From Pseudomonadales bacterium (GTDB lineage Bacteria > Pseudomonadota > Gammaproteobacteria > Pseudomonadales > Azotimanducaceae): a DNA stretch of 60,874 nt. Position numbers and translations under genes: made by a program. The notes beneath the pieces are model-generated. The model did not search any database. It was not told the DNA's origin and was given only the letters and a program-made list of their open reading frames with translations. Numbering within the stretch: position 1 is the stretch's first letter; each line of letters begins with the position of its first letter. Shown here one piece after another: positions 1 to 11,164 of this stretch. The stretch lies in contig JAJEIQ010000037.1 of NCBI GenBank assembly GCA_022827905.1, positions 1-60,874 on the forward strand, written 5' to 3'.

Positions 1-66
1 GGCTGCCACGTCCTTCATCGCCTGTTGCCGCCAAGGCATCCACCATATGCGCTTGGTCGCTTGACC
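1..66 (-). rRNA. rrl: 23S ribosomal RNA, 5' end (partial)
   Basis: Read on the minus strand, the start GGTCAAGCGACCAAGCG followed by GGTGGATGCCTTGGC is the conserved 5' end of bacterial 23S rRNA. Only about 66 nt lie in the window; the rest is beyond position 1. It is the third RNA of an rrn operon transcribed leftward after 16S, tRNA-Ile and tRNA-Ala. The exact 5' end is inferred by comparison with the E. coli start. Confidence 0.93.
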
Positions 67-200
67 ATATAACCCCAAACGATTTCCCTCCTGCACCGGA
101 AGTCTCGCAGGAGTCTGGAGTCATGTGCTGGTCACGAATACAACATACCCTTGGACGGGGCGTCCGAACGGCAACCCCGTCCAGCGTCATTACGACTCTC

Positions 201-216
201 TGAATTGTTAAAGAAC
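201..216 (-). promoter_or_regulatory. rrn boxA antitermination site before 23S
   Basis: The minus strand reads GTTCTTTAACAATTCA, matching the boxA element (core TTCTTTAACAAT) that recruits the Nus-factor antitermination complex. It lies in the spacer between tRNA-Ala and 23S, the usual place for the second boxA of an rrn operon. Confidence 0.7.
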
Positions 217-274
217 CCGGACTGAAACCGGAGGTTTCATGCGCCCTGGTATTCGATACGACATGCGCCGGTGC

Positions 275-350
275 TGGTGGAGCCAACCGGAGTCGAACCG
301 GCGACCTCCTGCGTGCAAGGCAGGCGCTCTCCCAGCTGAGCTATGGCCCC
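275..350 (-). tRNA. tRNA-Ala (TGC anticodon)
   Basis: The 76-nt minus-strand sequence starts GGGGCCATAGCTCAGC and ends GGCTCCACCA, with the CCA encoded. The anticodon loop reads CTTGCAC, giving TGC. The T arm GTTCGA is intact and the acceptor stem closes. It sits in the 16S-23S spacer, typical of proteobacterial rrn operons. Confidence 0.96.
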
Positions 351-461
351 CCGATTGCCTGTCGACAATGCGAAGGCGCGCCGCTGCTGCCCGTGCTTCC
401 GTTCCATTCGGCAATGCCTGCGGAGCGCCATTCTCATACCGCACCATCGGCACTTCGTATG

Positions 462-538
<77 letters not shown>

Positions 539-609
539 GCGATGGCAAATCGGCAAAGTCAGGCAAATTGTGTGGGCGCTTACGCGGGAGAGAGCATCCA
601 GAGACGAGA

Positions 610-2160
<1,551 letters not shown>

Positions 2161-2340
2161 AAGTTTGCTGCGCTCCCGGTCAAGCGGCATTGCCGCCCAA
2201 GCGGTCACGCGAATGGTCTGGCTCCCAAATGAATCTTCGTGTTACCCACACGAATGGCTTGATTTGCAGCCGAAATCCGCAACCGCGCCCAAAGGCCGGC
2301 CAGCGGTTCCGACTGCCGCGTACATGGTCTACTTTTTCAC

Positions 2341-2352
2341 GTTTAAAGAGCG
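2341..2352 (-). promoter_or_regulatory. rrn leader boxA
   Basis: The minus strand reads CGCTCTTTAAAC, close to the E. coli leader boxA TGCTCTTTAACA. It lies between the rrn promoter (2385-2412) and the 16S 5' end, the expected place for the leader antitermination site. Confidence 0.65.
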
Positions 2353-2384
2353 ATCCGGCGCTCTCAGCCCCGGAAGGGATGCGG

Positions 2385-2412
2385 ATTATACGCCTGCTCG
2401 CGGGCATGGCAA
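2385..2412 (-). promoter_or_regulatory. rrn operon sigma70 promoter
   Basis: On the minus strand a -35 TTGCCA (2412-2407) and a perfect -10 TATAAT (2390-2385) are separated by 16 bp. The DNA upstream of the -35 is A/T-rich, like an UP element, and the discriminator downstream is C-rich. It lies about 225 bp upstream of the 16S 5' end. tyrS, upstream and in the same direction, could also read into it. Confidence 0.75.
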
Positions 2413-2483
2413 GAGATAAGTTCAATTGATTTTCGAGCGGCCGGACGCGCACCGAACGGCCTGTGCCGCCGCCTGCGCTGCGT

Positions 2484-3749
2484 TCAACCCGGACCGGTCA
2501 ACAAACGCCAGTTCTTCTTGCCGCGCCGCAGCAGGTAGTAGCGCCCGTGGAGGGCGTCGGCAAAGTCGAGTTCGTGGGCCGGGTCGTCGCGCACCTGGCC
2601 GTTCACGGAAACGCCCTTGGCGACCACCAGCTTGCGCGCCGCGCCCCGGGAGGGTGCCAAGCCGCAGGCCACCAAAGCCGCCAAAAGCCCCAGCCGCCGT
2701 TCAGGAATGGCCGTGCTGTCGATTCCACCAAGCTCCAACTGCCGCAAGTCGCCCCGTTCAAGCCGGTTCGGGTCGCCACCGAACAGGCAATCGGTGATCC
2801 GTCGCGCTGCGCTGAGGCCTTCGGCACCGTGCACGAGTTGGGTGACCTGCTCAGCAAGCCTGGTCTGCGCCTCGCGTCGCTCCGGCGCCCGGGCCGCGGC
2901 CTGCGCCAAGTCGTCGATGGTCGCCAGATCCAGCAGCGTGAACAGCCGCAAGTAGCTCACTGCGTCCGCATCCGCCACGTTGAGCCAGAATTGATAAAAG
3001 GCGTAGGGCGAGGTCTTGGCCGGGTCGAGCCAGACGGCACCGGCGGCGGTCTTGCCGAACTTGGCGCCATCGGACCGGGTGACCAATGGAACGGTCAACG
3101 CATGGGCCTCCCTGCCCAACCGGCGGCGCACCAAGTCGATGCCGGAAACAATGTTGCCCCATTGATCGCTGCCGCCGATCTGCAGGGAGCAGCCGTGGCG
3201 CCGCGCCAACTCCAGATAGTCGTAGGCCTGCAGGAGCATGTAGCTGAATTCGGTGTAGGAAATGCCCTCGTCATCGCGCTGCAGCCGGTTGCGGACCGAC
3301 TCCCGCCCGATCATGGCGTTGACGGAAAAGAACTTTCCCACATCCCGAAGATAGGATATGACATCAAGCTCCCGGGTCCACTCGAGGTTGTTTTCGATCC
3401 GGGCGCCGGTTTCGCCGTCAAGTTCCAGAAAGGGCTCCACCTGCCGCCCGATTCGATCCACCCACTCCGCCACCAATTCAGCGTCGTTGAGACCGCGTTC
3501 CGCCTCGCGCCCGGACGGGTCGCCGATCAATCCGGTGGCCCCGCCAAGCAGCAGTATGGGCCGGTGGCCGGCGCACTGGAACCGGCGCAGCGTCAGCAAG
3601 GGCACCAAGTTGCCGATGTGCAGGCTGTCGGCAGTGGGATCGAAGCCGCAATAGAGCGTGCGCATCGTCCCGGTCAGATGGCTGCGCAACCGGCTTGCAT
3701 CGGTCGTCTGCGCCACCAGCCCGCGGGCCTTTAACTCGTCAAGCAGCAT
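2484..3749 (-). CDS. tyrS: tyrosyl-tRNA synthetase
   Basis: This enzyme charges tRNA-Tyr with tyrosine through tyrosyl-AMP in the cytosol. The 421 residues are the normal size for the bacterial TyrS class (E. coli 424). The class I HIGH signature is HIGN at residues 44-47, and the KMSKS-type loop is KFGKT near residue 230. A C-terminal S4 RNA-binding domain (about 360-421) is recognisable from SRGAARKLVVAKG. The gene runs into the rrn operon in the same orientation. It is divergent from the M23 peptidase gene, and this tyrS-M23-anmK order is conserved in gammaproteobacteria such as Pseudomonas. The start is the ATG at 3749. Confidence 0.96.
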   Translation of the reverse strand: MLLDELKARGLVAQTTDASRLRSHLTGTMRTLYCGFDPTADSLHIGNLVPLLTLRRFQCAGHRPILLLGGATGLIGDPSGREAERGLNDAELVAEWVDRIGRQVEPFLELDGETGARIENNLEWTRELDVISYLRDVGKFFSVNAMIGRESVRNRLQRDDEGISYTEFSYMLLQAYDYLELARRHGCSLQIGGSDQWGNIVSGIDLVRRRLGREAHALTVPLVTRSDGAKFGKTAAGAVWLDPAKTSPYAFYQFWLNVADADAVSYLRLFTLLDLATIDDLAQAAARAPERREAQTRLAEQVTQLVHGAEGLSAARRITDCLFGGDPNRLERGDLRQLELGGIDSTAIPERRLGLLAALVACGLAPSRGAARKLVVAKGVSVNGQVRDDPAHELDFADALHGRYYLLRRGKKNWRLLTGPG

Positions 3750-3874
3750 CGAATCGTCAAGAGAGCGGTTGAGGATTGCGGCGGGAATTTAGCAGAACCA
3801 AGGGCATATTCCGGCAAAATTCCACTTTTTTTAGCATTTTCAACGCCTTGTCAGTGTGGTTTATGGCTTTTTTC

Positions 3875-3903
3875 TGGACAATCCAGCCCGTACCCTGTAT
3901 GAA
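3875..3903 (+). promoter_or_regulatory. candidate promoter for the M23-anmK pair
   Basis: TGGACA (3875-3880) and TATGAA (3898-3903) are separated by exactly 17 bp in the intergenic region between divergent tyrS and the M23 peptidase gene. The -35 is close to consensus and the -10 matches moderately. Position and spacing support it; there is no other evidence. Confidence 0.35.
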
Positions 3904-3993
3904 AAGGTCCCGAGTTCGTCAACAGCGCCTCGCTTCCATGCCCAACAGGCAATGGGGGCGGGAAAGTAGCCAAGGCCGAAAGCGGAACGTCAC

Positions 3994-5301
3994 TTGAACA
4001 GCAGCCGTTTTTCCACCGCCTACCCACTCGGCATCGCGCTCGCCTGCCTGTGCCTGTGTGCCATCGGCATTGCCAGATACGAGAGCCGCCCAGAAGCGGA
4101 CGCGGACTGCGTTGCCGCGCAATTGGCCCCCCCACCCCCTCCTCCGACACCCGCGCCGCCCATCGATCCCATTCCCGAGACCCCAGCTTCCTCCAGCGCC
4201 GACAGCCGAACCGTCGTGGTCCGCCCCGGCGACAACCTGGCCCTGATATTCAACCGCGAGGGCCTCTCCGCTCAAACCCTGCACCGCTTGGTCAGCGCTG
4301 ACCCCTGGGGCGCACAGCTAGCCAAAATCGCACCCGGCGAGGAGTTCAGCTTCCTGTTGGATGAAGACAACCGATTGCTGAGCCTGAGCTATGCGCCGGA
4401 TCCCCTCAAGACCCTTAGGTTCAGCCGCGAAGGCGACCGCTTTCGGGGCGAGGAGATCATCGTCGAGCCGCAACGGACGACGGCCTACGTGCACGGCGTC
4501 ATCAAGGACAACCTGTTCACAGCCAGCCAGCGGGCTGGCCTGCCGGACCAAGAAACCATGGAGCTGGCCCAGATTTTTCAGTGGGACATCGACTTCATCC
4601 TCGACATCCGGACCGGCGACTCGTTCTATGCCCTGTTGGAAAAACTGTACTTGGATGACGAATTCATTGGCTTCGGCAACATCCTAGCCGCCGAGTTCAT
4701 CAATCAAGGCGACAGCTATAGAGCCGTTCGCTACGTTGAATCCACTGGCGACGCAAATTACTTCGATCCCCAGGGCCGGAGCATGCGCAAAGCATTCCTG
4801 AGGGCACCGGTATCCTTCACCCGCATCAGTTCAAATTTCAACCTGCGCCGCAAGCACCCGCTGTGGAATCGCGCCATGCCGCACCGGGGCATCGACTACG
4901 CCGCCCCACGGGGCACGCCGATATTCGCGTCCGGCGATGGCGTGGTCACCGAAGCCGGCAAGGGCCGCGCGAACGGCAACTACGTGGTGCTCCGGCACGG
5001 TGAGCAGTTCATGACCAAGTACCTGCACATGTCCCGATTCGCCCGGGGCATTCGAGCCGGCAAGCGAGTGCGGCAAGGCGAAACCATCGGCTACGTCGGC
5101 GCCACCGGCTGGGCCACCGGTCCCCACCTGCACTATGAGTTTCTGGTCAACGGCGTACACCAGAACCCCCGCACGGTGAAGCTGCCCGACGCCGAACCGG
5201 TGCCCGCGGCCGATACCGAGCGCTTCAAGGCAAGCACCGCGCCACTACTGGCGACGCTATCGGCCCACCGGGACCAGTCCCACCTTGCCGTCGGACGATA
5301 G
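3994..5301 (+). CDS. M23 family murein metallopeptidase (OapA/LysM-type N-terminus)
   Basis: This is a probable cell-wall endopeptidase that cuts peptidoglycan cross-bridges in the periplasm. The N-terminus has a hydrophobic anchor or signal (PLGIALACLCLCAIGIA), then a proline-rich linker, then an OapA/LysM-like region beginning VVVRPGDNLALIF. The C-terminal LytM/M23 domain carries the zinc motifs HRGID and HLHYE with the GDGVV strand. Length (435 aa) and order resemble MepM/YebA-type proteins. The start is a TTG at 3994; no better in-frame start lies before the hydrophobic segment. Its 3' end overlaps anmK by 17 nt, suggesting co-translation and a joint role in wall turnover and recycling. 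Confidence 0.88.
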   Translation: MNSSRFSTAYPLGIALACLCLCAIGIARYESRPEADADCVAAQLAPPPPPPTPAPPIDPIPETPASSSADSRTVVVRPGDNLALIFNREGLSAQTLHRLVSADPWGAQLAKIAPGEEFSFLLDEDNRLLSLSYAPDPLKTLRFSREGDRFRGEEIIVEPQRTTAYVHGVIKDNLFTASQRAGLPDQETMELAQIFQWDIDFILDIRTGDSFYALLEKLYLDDEFIGFGNILAAEFINQGDSYRAVRYVESTGDANYFDPQGRSMRKAFLRAPVSFTRISSNFNLRRKHPLWNRAMPHRGIDYAAPRGTPIFASGDGVVTEAGKGRANGNYVVLRHGEQFMTKYLHMSRFARGIRAGKRVRQGETIGYVGATGWATGPHLHYEFLVNGVHQNPRTVKLPDAEPVPAADTERFKASTAPLLATLSAHRDQSHLAVGR

Positions 5302-6385
5302 TCACCTCTACCTCGGTGCGATGACCGGCACCAGCGTCGATGGGCTGGACTTGGCCCTCATCGAGGTGGCCGGCAGCACGGTCAACCTCATCGCCCAACG
5401 CACCTTCCCCCTTCCGAGCGCACTACGCAAAACCTTGCTTGAACTCGGCCAAGGAATCGGCGACAACCTTGACGCCCTCGGCGAAGCCGATGCCGCGCTG
5501 GGCCGGTTCATCGGCGAAACGGCCCGTGGTTTCATCGACAGTCAAGGGCTGGCGAACGAAGCCTTGCGGGCCATCGGCAGCCACGGCCAAACGGTGCGCC
5601 ACCGCCCCCGCGGCCGCAACGCCTTCACCCTGCAGATCGGCGATCCCAATCGCATCGCCGAGCTGACCGGCGTGACCACGGTGGCCGACTTTCGCCGCCG
5701 TGATCTGGCCGCAGGAGGGCAGGGCGCGCCCTTGGCGCCGGGCTTTCATGCCGCGCTGTTCAGCCATGCCCGCGAACGCCGCACGGTGCTGAACGTCGGC
5801 GGGATCAGCAACATCACCCGGCTCTGCACGCCACTGCAGGGCTTCGACACCGGACCAGGCAACGCGCTCATGGACCCATGGTGCGCCAAGCATCAAGGCG
5901 CCCCGTTCGATGAAGGCGGCGCTTGGGCGGCCACTGGCCGGGTCGATGAGGCGCTGCTGGAGTCGTTGCTCAGCGACCCCTATCTGGACCAAGCGCCGCC
6001 CAAGAGCACCGGGCGCGAGCACTACAATCTCGAATGGCTGAGCGAGCGCTTAAGGCCCGCCCTTAAGCCCCAAGACGTGCAGCGGACCCTGCTGGAGTTC
6101 ACCGCTGCCTCGATCGCCTACGCCGTGTCCAACTGGGCGCCGGAGACCGAACGCATCATTGTCTGCGGCGGCGGCCGGTTGAATCGCTTGCTCCTGCAAC
6201 GGCTGAAGGCGCTTGCCAACGCAACGGTGGACACCGCCGACGAGCACGGCTGGGACGGCGACGCCATCGAAGCCGGCGCCTTTGCCTGGCTGGCCCATCA
6301 ACGTCTCAACAACGCACCAGCCAACGTGCCCAGCGTCACTGGCGCTGCCGGGTCCCGCGTAATCGGTGCCATCTACGCGCCCTGA
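5285..6385 (+). CDS. anmK: anhydro-N-acetylmuramic acid kinase
   Basis: AnmK cleaves and phosphorylates 1,6-anhydro-MurNAc to MurNAc-6-phosphate, returning cell-wall sugar to metabolism. The 366 residues match the family length. The nucleotide-binding start GAMTGTSVDGLDLALIEV corresponds to the family motif GVMSGTSLDGVD, and a second motif FDTGPGNALMD plus CGGGRLN near the C-terminus are typical. The start is a TTG at 5285 inside the end of the M23 gene; a later start would remove the ATP-binding loop. The pairing with a murein hydrolase fits peptidoglycan recycling. Confidence 0.93.
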   Translation: MPSDDSHLYLGAMTGTSVDGLDLALIEVAGSTVNLIAQRTFPLPSALRKTLLELGQGIGDNLDALGEADAALGRFIGETARGFIDSQGLANEALRAIGSHGQTVRHRPRGRNAFTLQIGDPNRIAELTGVTTVADFRRRDLAAGGQGAPLAPGFHAALFSHARERRTVLNVGGISNITRLCTPLQGFDTGPGNALMDPWCAKHQGAPFDEGGAWAATGRVDEALLESLLSDPYLDQAPPKSTGREHYNLEWLSERLRPALKPQDVQRTLLEFTAASIAYAVSNWAPETERIIVCGGGRLNRLLLQRLKALANATVDTADEHGWDGDAIEAGAFAWLAHQRLNNAPANVPSVTGAAGSRVIGAIYAP

Positions 6386-6420
6386 ACGCAAGGAGCAAGT
6401 GGGCCTAAGGCAGCGCCTCG

Positions 6421-6756
6421 TTAAATCGCAAACGAGTTGCCGCAGCCGCAGGTGGATGAGGCGTTGGGATTGTTGACCACGAACTGCGAGCCCTGCAGAT
6501 CTTCCGTGTAGTCGATTTCGGCGCCCAAGAGGTATTGATAGCTCAAGCCATCCACGACCAAGGTCACGCCGCCGCGGTTGACCACCGCGTCGTCATCGGC
6601 GACCGCCTCATCGAAGGTGAAGCCGTAGGAGAACCCACTGCATCCGCCGCCAGTGACGAAAACGCGCAGCTTCAGATCAAGACCCTCGTCATCGATCAAC
6701 CGCCTTACCTTGGCGGCGGCGCGTTCCGTAAAGGCGATATCGGCTAGGTCGGACAT
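6421..6756 (-). CDS. erpA: A-type iron-sulfur carrier protein ErpA
   Basis: This small (111 aa) A-type carrier delivers Fe-S clusters to apo-enzymes, including those of isoprenoid synthesis and respiration. The three conserved cysteines are visible: [11 protein letters not shown] in the middle and STCGCGNSF at the C-terminus. The motif [13 protein letters not shown] begins the HesB/IscA domain. Its ATG overlaps the stop of the bactofilin gene by one base (TAATG), so the two are translationally coupled. ErpA rather than IscA is preferred because of the neighbourhood (anmK, tyrS) and the absence of isc genes. Confidence 0.92.
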   Translation of the reverse strand: MSDLADIAFTERAAAKVRRLIDDEGLDLKLRVFVTGGGCSGFSYGFTFDEAVADDDAVVNRGGVTLVVDGLSYQYLLGAEIDYTEDLQGSQFVVNNPNASSTCGCGNSFAI

Positions 6757-7151
6757 TAGCCGTCCTTATAGTCCGCCGACGGAAACGCATGGACTTCCGC
6801 CCCGGCCTTCTCCTGCTGCGCAAGTTGGCCGTCCATCCGGGCGCCGATGCGCATCTCGATGCGCTTGTAGCACAGGTTGCCGGAAACCCGGGCCTTCTCG
6901 GCGAGCACCACTTTGCTGCTCGCGAACACCGTGCCTTCGAATTCGCCGTTGATCACCACCACCGGCGCTCGAACGTCGCCCTTGACCCGGCCCTGCTCGC
7001 CAATCACCAAGGTCGCCTTGTCACCGCCAGCCCGGATGTTGCCTTGGACTTGGCCATAGACGTAGAGCTCGTTGTCGAAGGCGATTTCCCCTTCCAGCCT
7101 GGCGTTTTTGGCAATGAGGGTGACGCCTTTATCGGACTCCGCTTTGGCCAT
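6756..7151 (-). CDS. bactofilin (polymer-forming cytoskeletal protein)
   Basis: Bactofilins form right-handed beta-helix filaments that act as membrane-associated scaffolds for cell-shape enzymes. This 131-residue protein is mostly the beta-helix core: short repeating turns such as [31 protein letters not shown] and ARVSGNL. The disordered tails are short. It is transcribed with erpA and the small coiled-coil membrane protein upstream, and sits near wall-recycling genes, which fits a cell-envelope role. The partner hydrolase is not proven. Confidence 0.9.
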   Translation of the reverse strand: MAKAESDKGVTLIAKNARLEGEIAFDNELYVYGQVQGNIRAGGDKATLVIGEQGRVKGDVRAPVVVINGEFEGTVFASSKVVLAEKARVSGNLCYKRIEMRIGARMDGQLAQQEKAGAEVHAFPSADYKDG

Positions 7152-7235
7152 TTGCCGCTCCCGATCGTCCCGTCAGCGCCGCCATCGCGGCGGCGATGCC
7201 TCTCATTTTAGCAGCATGCGCGAACCTTCGGGCCG

Positions 7236-7625
7236 CTACTGCGCGCTTTCCGAATCTGAGGAAAGCAAGGCCTCGTAAAGCGCCACCTTCTCGCGAAGCC
7301 CCACAATTTCACCCCGCTGATCGTTGATCTTGGCCTGCAAATCGACCCGGGCCTGCTCGTTCACCTCGCTCTCAAGCCGTTCCTCAACCAACCGCCTTTG
7401 GAGCGCCTCCACCTCTTGGCCCAACAAGCGGCTGCGCCCCTCAAGTGCCGCCAACTCGGCGCGGTCGAAACCCGCTTGCCGAAGCCCCGTACGGTAGCCT
7501 GCGAACGACAAGGCCGCGCACACCAGAACCAGCACGGCCACAGACGCCCAACGCCGCAACGGTCCGTGCGGCAACACCGCCATCTGCTCATGGCGTTGAA
7601 AATCCCTGAGAAATCTAAGCCCCAT
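7236..7625 (-). CDS. membrane-anchored coiled-coil protein (DUF6776-like)
   Basis: This 129-residue protein has one N-terminal transmembrane helix (about residues 25-42, VAVLVLVCAALSFAGY) followed by a continuous coiled coil rich in E, R, L and Q. Its place beside the bactofilin and erpA matches proteins annotated DUF6776 in gammaproteobacteria, but it is shorter than those I remember. The ATG at 7625 is chosen because AGGGGTG precedes it and the hydrophobic segment follows at the expected distance; a longer frame to 7691 would run into the divergent channel gene. Function is unknown. Confidence 0.7.
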   Translation of the reverse strand: MGLRFLRDFQRHEQMAVLPHGPLRRWASVAVLVLVCAALSFAGYRTGLRQAGFDRAELAALEGRSRLLGQEVEALQRRLVEERLESEVNEQARVDLQAKINDQRGEIVGLREKVALYEALLSSDSESAQ

Positions 7626-9419
7626 AGCCGCACCCCTAGTATTCCGTTCAGAGTCTATACTGCATCCCTTGCGCCCAACGAGGAAGCTCAAACGGCAAGC
7701 CCACCCAAATCAATCGAGTTCCTTCGACGCCATCTCGGCAATTCCGATGCGCTGCCACAACTGGTTGCGCTGGCCATCGTCAGCGGCATCCTCACCGCCT
7801 TGGTCATTCTGGCCTTCCGCCTGCTCATCGACTACCCATTGACCCTCTGGCTAGGCGACGCAGAGGCTTTTGAAACCCTAGGGTACCTGCAACGGGCATC
7901 CCTGCCGCTGGCGGGCGCCTTCGTCATCGGATTGGCACTGAGCGTTCTCGGCCGCGGCCAACGTCGAGTCGGCGTGCCCCATGTCATGGCCTGCTTGAGC
8001 GAGCGCCGCGGACGGCTGCCAGCCAGCAACGCCTTGGTGCAGTTCTTCGGCGGTGCCGCCGCTCTGCTCTCCGGCCAATCCGGGGGCCGGGAAGGTCCAG
8101 CCATCCACCTGGGTGCCGCCACAGCAAGCCTGCTCGGCCAATGGCTGCGGCTGCCCAATGACGGCATGAGAACGCTGGTCGCCTGCGGAACCGCCGCCGC
8201 CTTGGCCAGCTCCTTCAACACGCCCATCGCCGGCGTCATCTTTGCCATGGAAGTGGTGATGATGGAATACACCATCGCCAACTTCCTGCCCGTGATCATC
8301 GCCGCCGTGGCTGCTTCGCTCACGGTCGATGCCCTGTTGGGCACGGAGCCGCCGTTCACCGTCGCATTGATCGAAGTCCAATCGCTCCCCGAAGTGCCCC
8401 AGATCATTCTTGCCGGCTTGGTTATCGGCTGCCTGGCAGCGGGGTTCAATCTGCTCATCCAGCAGTTCGCGCGCCTGAATCAGTGGCCCTTCCTCGCCCG
8501 CGTCACGCTGGCCGGGGGCATTACCGGCCTCGCCGCGCTGGCAGCACCCGGCGTACTGGGCATCGGCTACGACACCCTCAACAGTGCCATGCTCGGCGAG
8601 CTGGCGGTCGGCTCGCTCATCGCCCTCGCCGTTCTCAAGCTGGTGACCAACGCAGCGGCATTCGGGCTGGGGTTGCCGGTCGGCTTGATCGGACCGGCGT
8701 TGGTCATCGGCGGCTGCGCTGGGGGCGCGATCGGTGGGTTCGGACTCGCCTCCGAACAGGACGCTTCGGTTCAAGCGTTCTACGTCATGCTAGGCATGGC
8801 GGCCATGATGGCGGCGGTGCTGCGGGCGCCGCTGGCGGCGCTCATGGCCGTGGTTGAGATGACCCTGAACGCCAACCTCATCCTGCCGGCCATGCTCATC
8901 ATCGCCGTGGCCATGCTCACCACCAACGAGGTGTTCAAACACCAATCCCCGTTTCTCACCACCGTGCGCAGTTACGGCGTGGTCTATCCCCCCAATCCGG
9001 CCGTCTGGAAGCGGACGGAGCCTCAGGTCGCAACCATCATGAACCCCAAACTCGAGCGTTTGCCCTGGACAGTTGAGCGCCCGCAGGCTGAGGTGGCACT
9101 AGCCCGCGGTCCCACTTGGATTCTGTGCGAGGGCATCTCCGGGGATTGTCCTGGATTGCTGAACGCGGCAGACTTGCGCACCGCGCTTGGCGAGGATGGG
9201 GCAACTGGATCGGACATCGACCTTCGGGCGTTCCCTGCAGTGCGCAGGAACATCTCGGAAATTGACGCGGACGCCACCGTGGACGAAGCGGAAGCGCTGA
9301 TCGGCGCGGGCGAACTAGTGGCGCTGATCGTGCGCGCCGACTCCTCGGCGGCGGCGCCAAGCGCCATCGGCATCGTCACGGAGCGGGAAATCGACCGTTA
9401 CCGCGCCTTGTCCTCCTAA
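7590..9419 (+). CDS. ClC-family chloride channel or H+/Cl- exchanger
   Basis: This is an inner-membrane chloride transporter with about ten or more hydrophobic helices. The family motifs are present: SGGREGPAIHLG (the gating Glu of GREGP is kept, which favours an exchanger) and GLPVGLIGP in place of GxFxP. The first selectivity loop reads GVPHV rather than GSGIP. After the membrane part (ending near VFKHQSPFLTT) a cytosolic tail of about 150 residues resembles a degenerate CBS region. The start is uncertain: the ATG at 7590 (or TTG 7596) lies inside the 5' end of the divergent gene, and no later ATG, GTG or TTG precedes the first helix. Confidence 0.87.
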   Translation: MALKIPEKSKPHSRTPSIPFRVYTASLAPNEEAQTASPPKSIEFLRRHLGNSDALPQLVALAIVSGILTALVILAFRLLIDYPLTLWLGDAEAFETLGYLQRASLPLAGAFVIGLALSVLGRGQRRVGVPHVMACLSERRGRLPASNALVQFFGGAAALLSGQSGGREGPAIHLGAATASLLGQWLRLPNDGMRTLVACGTAAALASSFNTPIAGVIFAMEVVMMEYTIANFLPVIIAAVAASLTVDALLGTEPPFTVALIEVQSLPEVPQIILAGLVIGCLAAGFNLLIQQFARLNQWPFLARVTLAGGITGLAALAAPGVLGIGYDTLNSAMLGELAVGSLIALAVLKLVTNAAAFGLGLPVGLIGPALVIGGCAGGAIGGFGLASEQDASVQAFYVMLGMAAMMAAVLRAPLAALMAVVEMTLNANLILPAMLIIAVAMLTTNEVFKHQSPFLTTVRSYGVVYPPNPAVWKRTEPQVATIMNPKLERLPWTVERPQAEVALARGPTWILCEGISGDCPGLLNAADLRTALGEDGATGSDIDLRAFPAVRRNISEIDADATVDEAEALIGAGELVALIVRADSSAAAPSAIGIVTEREIDRYRALSS

Positions 9420-9438
9420 AACCGCGGAGACTGAACCA

Positions 9439-9870
9439 ATGACTGTGATCCTCTGGACCAAGGCCGCGCACCTGATCGCGATGGTGTGTTGGTTCGCGGG
9501 CCTGTTTTACCTGCCGCGGCTGTTCGTCTACCACGCAACCGCCACCGACGCCCCAAGCCGCGAGCGCTTCGAAGTGATGGAAGCGAAACTCTACCGAATC
9601 ATCATGAATCCGGCGATGATCGCCACCTTGGTGTTCGGCGTTTGGCTGCTCATCGAAACTTGGAACGCCCATGCCGCCAGCCTGTGGCTCTGGATCAAGG
9701 TCGCGCTGGTCGTCGGGCTGGTCGGCCACCACCACATCTGCCGCCGCATCATGCGGGCCTTGGCGGCAGGGGAGCAGCCGGCCAGCGAGCGCTTTCTGCG
9801 CCTGTTCAACGAGGTGCCCACCATTGCCTTGGTGCTGATCGTCATCCTCGCCGTCATCAGGCCGTTTTGA
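9439..9870 (+). CDS. hemJ: protoporphyrinogen IX oxidase HemJ
   Basis: HemJ (UPF0093) is the membrane heme-dependent enzyme that oxidises protoporphyrinogen IX in many bacteria lacking HemG or HemY. The 143-residue protein has four hydrophobic helices and the hallmarks [20 protein letters not shown] and RLFNEVPT. The conserved histidine near residue 11 and the lysine of WLWIKVAL are present. It is 10 nt upstream of hemL, so two heme-synthesis steps share a transcript. Confidence 0.94.
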   Translation: MTVILWTKAAHLIAMVCWFAGLFYLPRLFVYHATATDAPSRERFEVMEAKLYRIIMNPAMIATLVFGVWLLIETWNAHAASLWLWIKVALVVGLVGHHHICRRIMRALAAGEQPASERFLRLFNEVPTIALVLIVILAVIRPF

Positions 9871-9880
9871 GTTTCCCCAT

Positions 9881-11164
9881 ATGAAGAGAACCGAGTCCGA
9901 ACAACTGATCGACCGTGCCCAACGCACCCTGGTCGGCGGGGTCAACTCCCCGGTGCGTGCCTTTAAAGGCGTCGGCGGGCATCCCGTCTTCTTCCGATCA
10001 GGTAGGGGCGCATGGCTTGAAGACGTGGACGGCAACCGCTACATCGACTACGTCTCCTCCTGGGGGCCAATGATCCTCGGCCACAGTGACCCGCGGGTGG
10101 TGGAGGCGGTCCGCTCACAGGCGCAACAAGCCCTTGGCTTTGGCGCGCCGACGGAGTTGGAGATTAGGCTGGCCGAACTCATCGTCGCAAGGGTGCCGGG
10201 CATCGACAAGGCGCGCTTGGTGAACTCCGGCACCGAGGCCACAATGACCGCCATACGGCTCGCCCGGGGTTTCACGGGCCGCGACCTCATCGTCAAGTTC
10301 GAAGGTTGCTACCACGGCCACTCCGATGCGCTGCTGGCCAAGGCAGGCTCCGGCTTGTTGACCTTGGGCATCCCCAATTCCCCCGGCGTGCCCGAGGCGG
10401 TCGCCGCGCGGACCCTGACGCTGCCGTTCAATGACGCGGCGGCGGTGCGCGATGCCTATGCCGCCTACCCGCAGCAAATCGCCGGCCTGATCGTCGAGCC
10501 GGTAGCCGGCAACATGGGCTGCATCCCGCCGCGGCCCGGCTTTCTCGAGACCCTTCGCGAGGTCACCGAAAGCGACGCCAGCCTGCTGATCTTCGACGAA
10601 GTGATCACCGGCTTCCGGGTCGCCTTGGGTGGCGCCCAAGCCCGGTACGGCATAACGCCCGACCTCACCACCCTTGGCAAGATCATCGGCGGTGGGCTGC
10701 CGGTCGGCGCACTGGGCGGTCGAGCCGACATCATGGACCGGCTGGCACCGCTCGGCGACATCTACCAAGCGGGCACCTTGTCCGGCAATCCGCTGGCCGC
10801 CGCCGCCGGCATCGCCACCTTGGAAGCCTTGGACGAAGGCTTCTTCGCCGATCTGGAACAGCGCACGGCGTATCTGGCCAACGAACTCAAGGCCTTGGCC
10901 CGCAAGCACGGAAGACCCATCGCGATCAATCACGTCTGTGGCATGCTGAGCCTCTTTTTCGACGCTCCGCAGCCGGTCACGGCATTCGAACAGGTCGCCA
11001 ACGCCAACAGCGACGCCTTCGCCCGCTTCTTCCACGCCATGCTCGACCGGGGCGTGTACTTGGCGCCGAGCGCTTTTGAAACCGCGTTTCTAGGCGCCCA
11101 GCACACCGAGGACGTTCTCGACGCCACCCTAGCCGCCGCCGACGACGCCCTGCAGCAGCTATGA
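9881..11164 (+). CDS. hemL: glutamate-1-semialdehyde 2,1-aminomutase
   Basis: HemL converts glutamate-1-semialdehyde to 5-aminolevulinate, the first committed tetrapyrrole precursor of the C5 pathway. The length (427 aa) is normal. The N-terminal [15 protein letters not shown], the PLP pocket [15 protein letters not shown] and the catalytic lysine in [15 protein letters not shown] (about K267) are all present. Its stop overlaps the start of the following kinase gene (ATGA). It follows hemJ directly. Confidence 0.97.
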   Translation: MKRTESEQLIDRAQRTLVGGVNSPVRAFKGVGGHPVFFRSGRGAWLEDVDGNRYIDYVSSWGPMILGHSDPRVVEAVRSQAQQALGFGAPTELEIRLAELIVARVPGIDKARLVNSGTEATMTAIRLARGFTGRDLIVKFEGCYHGHSDALLAKAGSGLLTLGIPNSPGVPEAVAARTLTLPFNDAAAVRDAYAAYPQQIAGLIVEPVAGNMGCIPPRPGFLETLREVTESDASLLIFDEVITGFRVALGGAQARYGITPDLTTLGKIIGGGLPVGALGGRADIMDRLAPLGDIYQAGTLSGNPLAAAAGIATLEALDEGFFADLEQRTAYLANELKALARKHGRPIAINHVCGMLSLFFDAPQPVTAFEQVANANSDAFARFFHAMLDRGVYLAPSAFETAFLGAQHTEDVLDATLAAADDALQQL

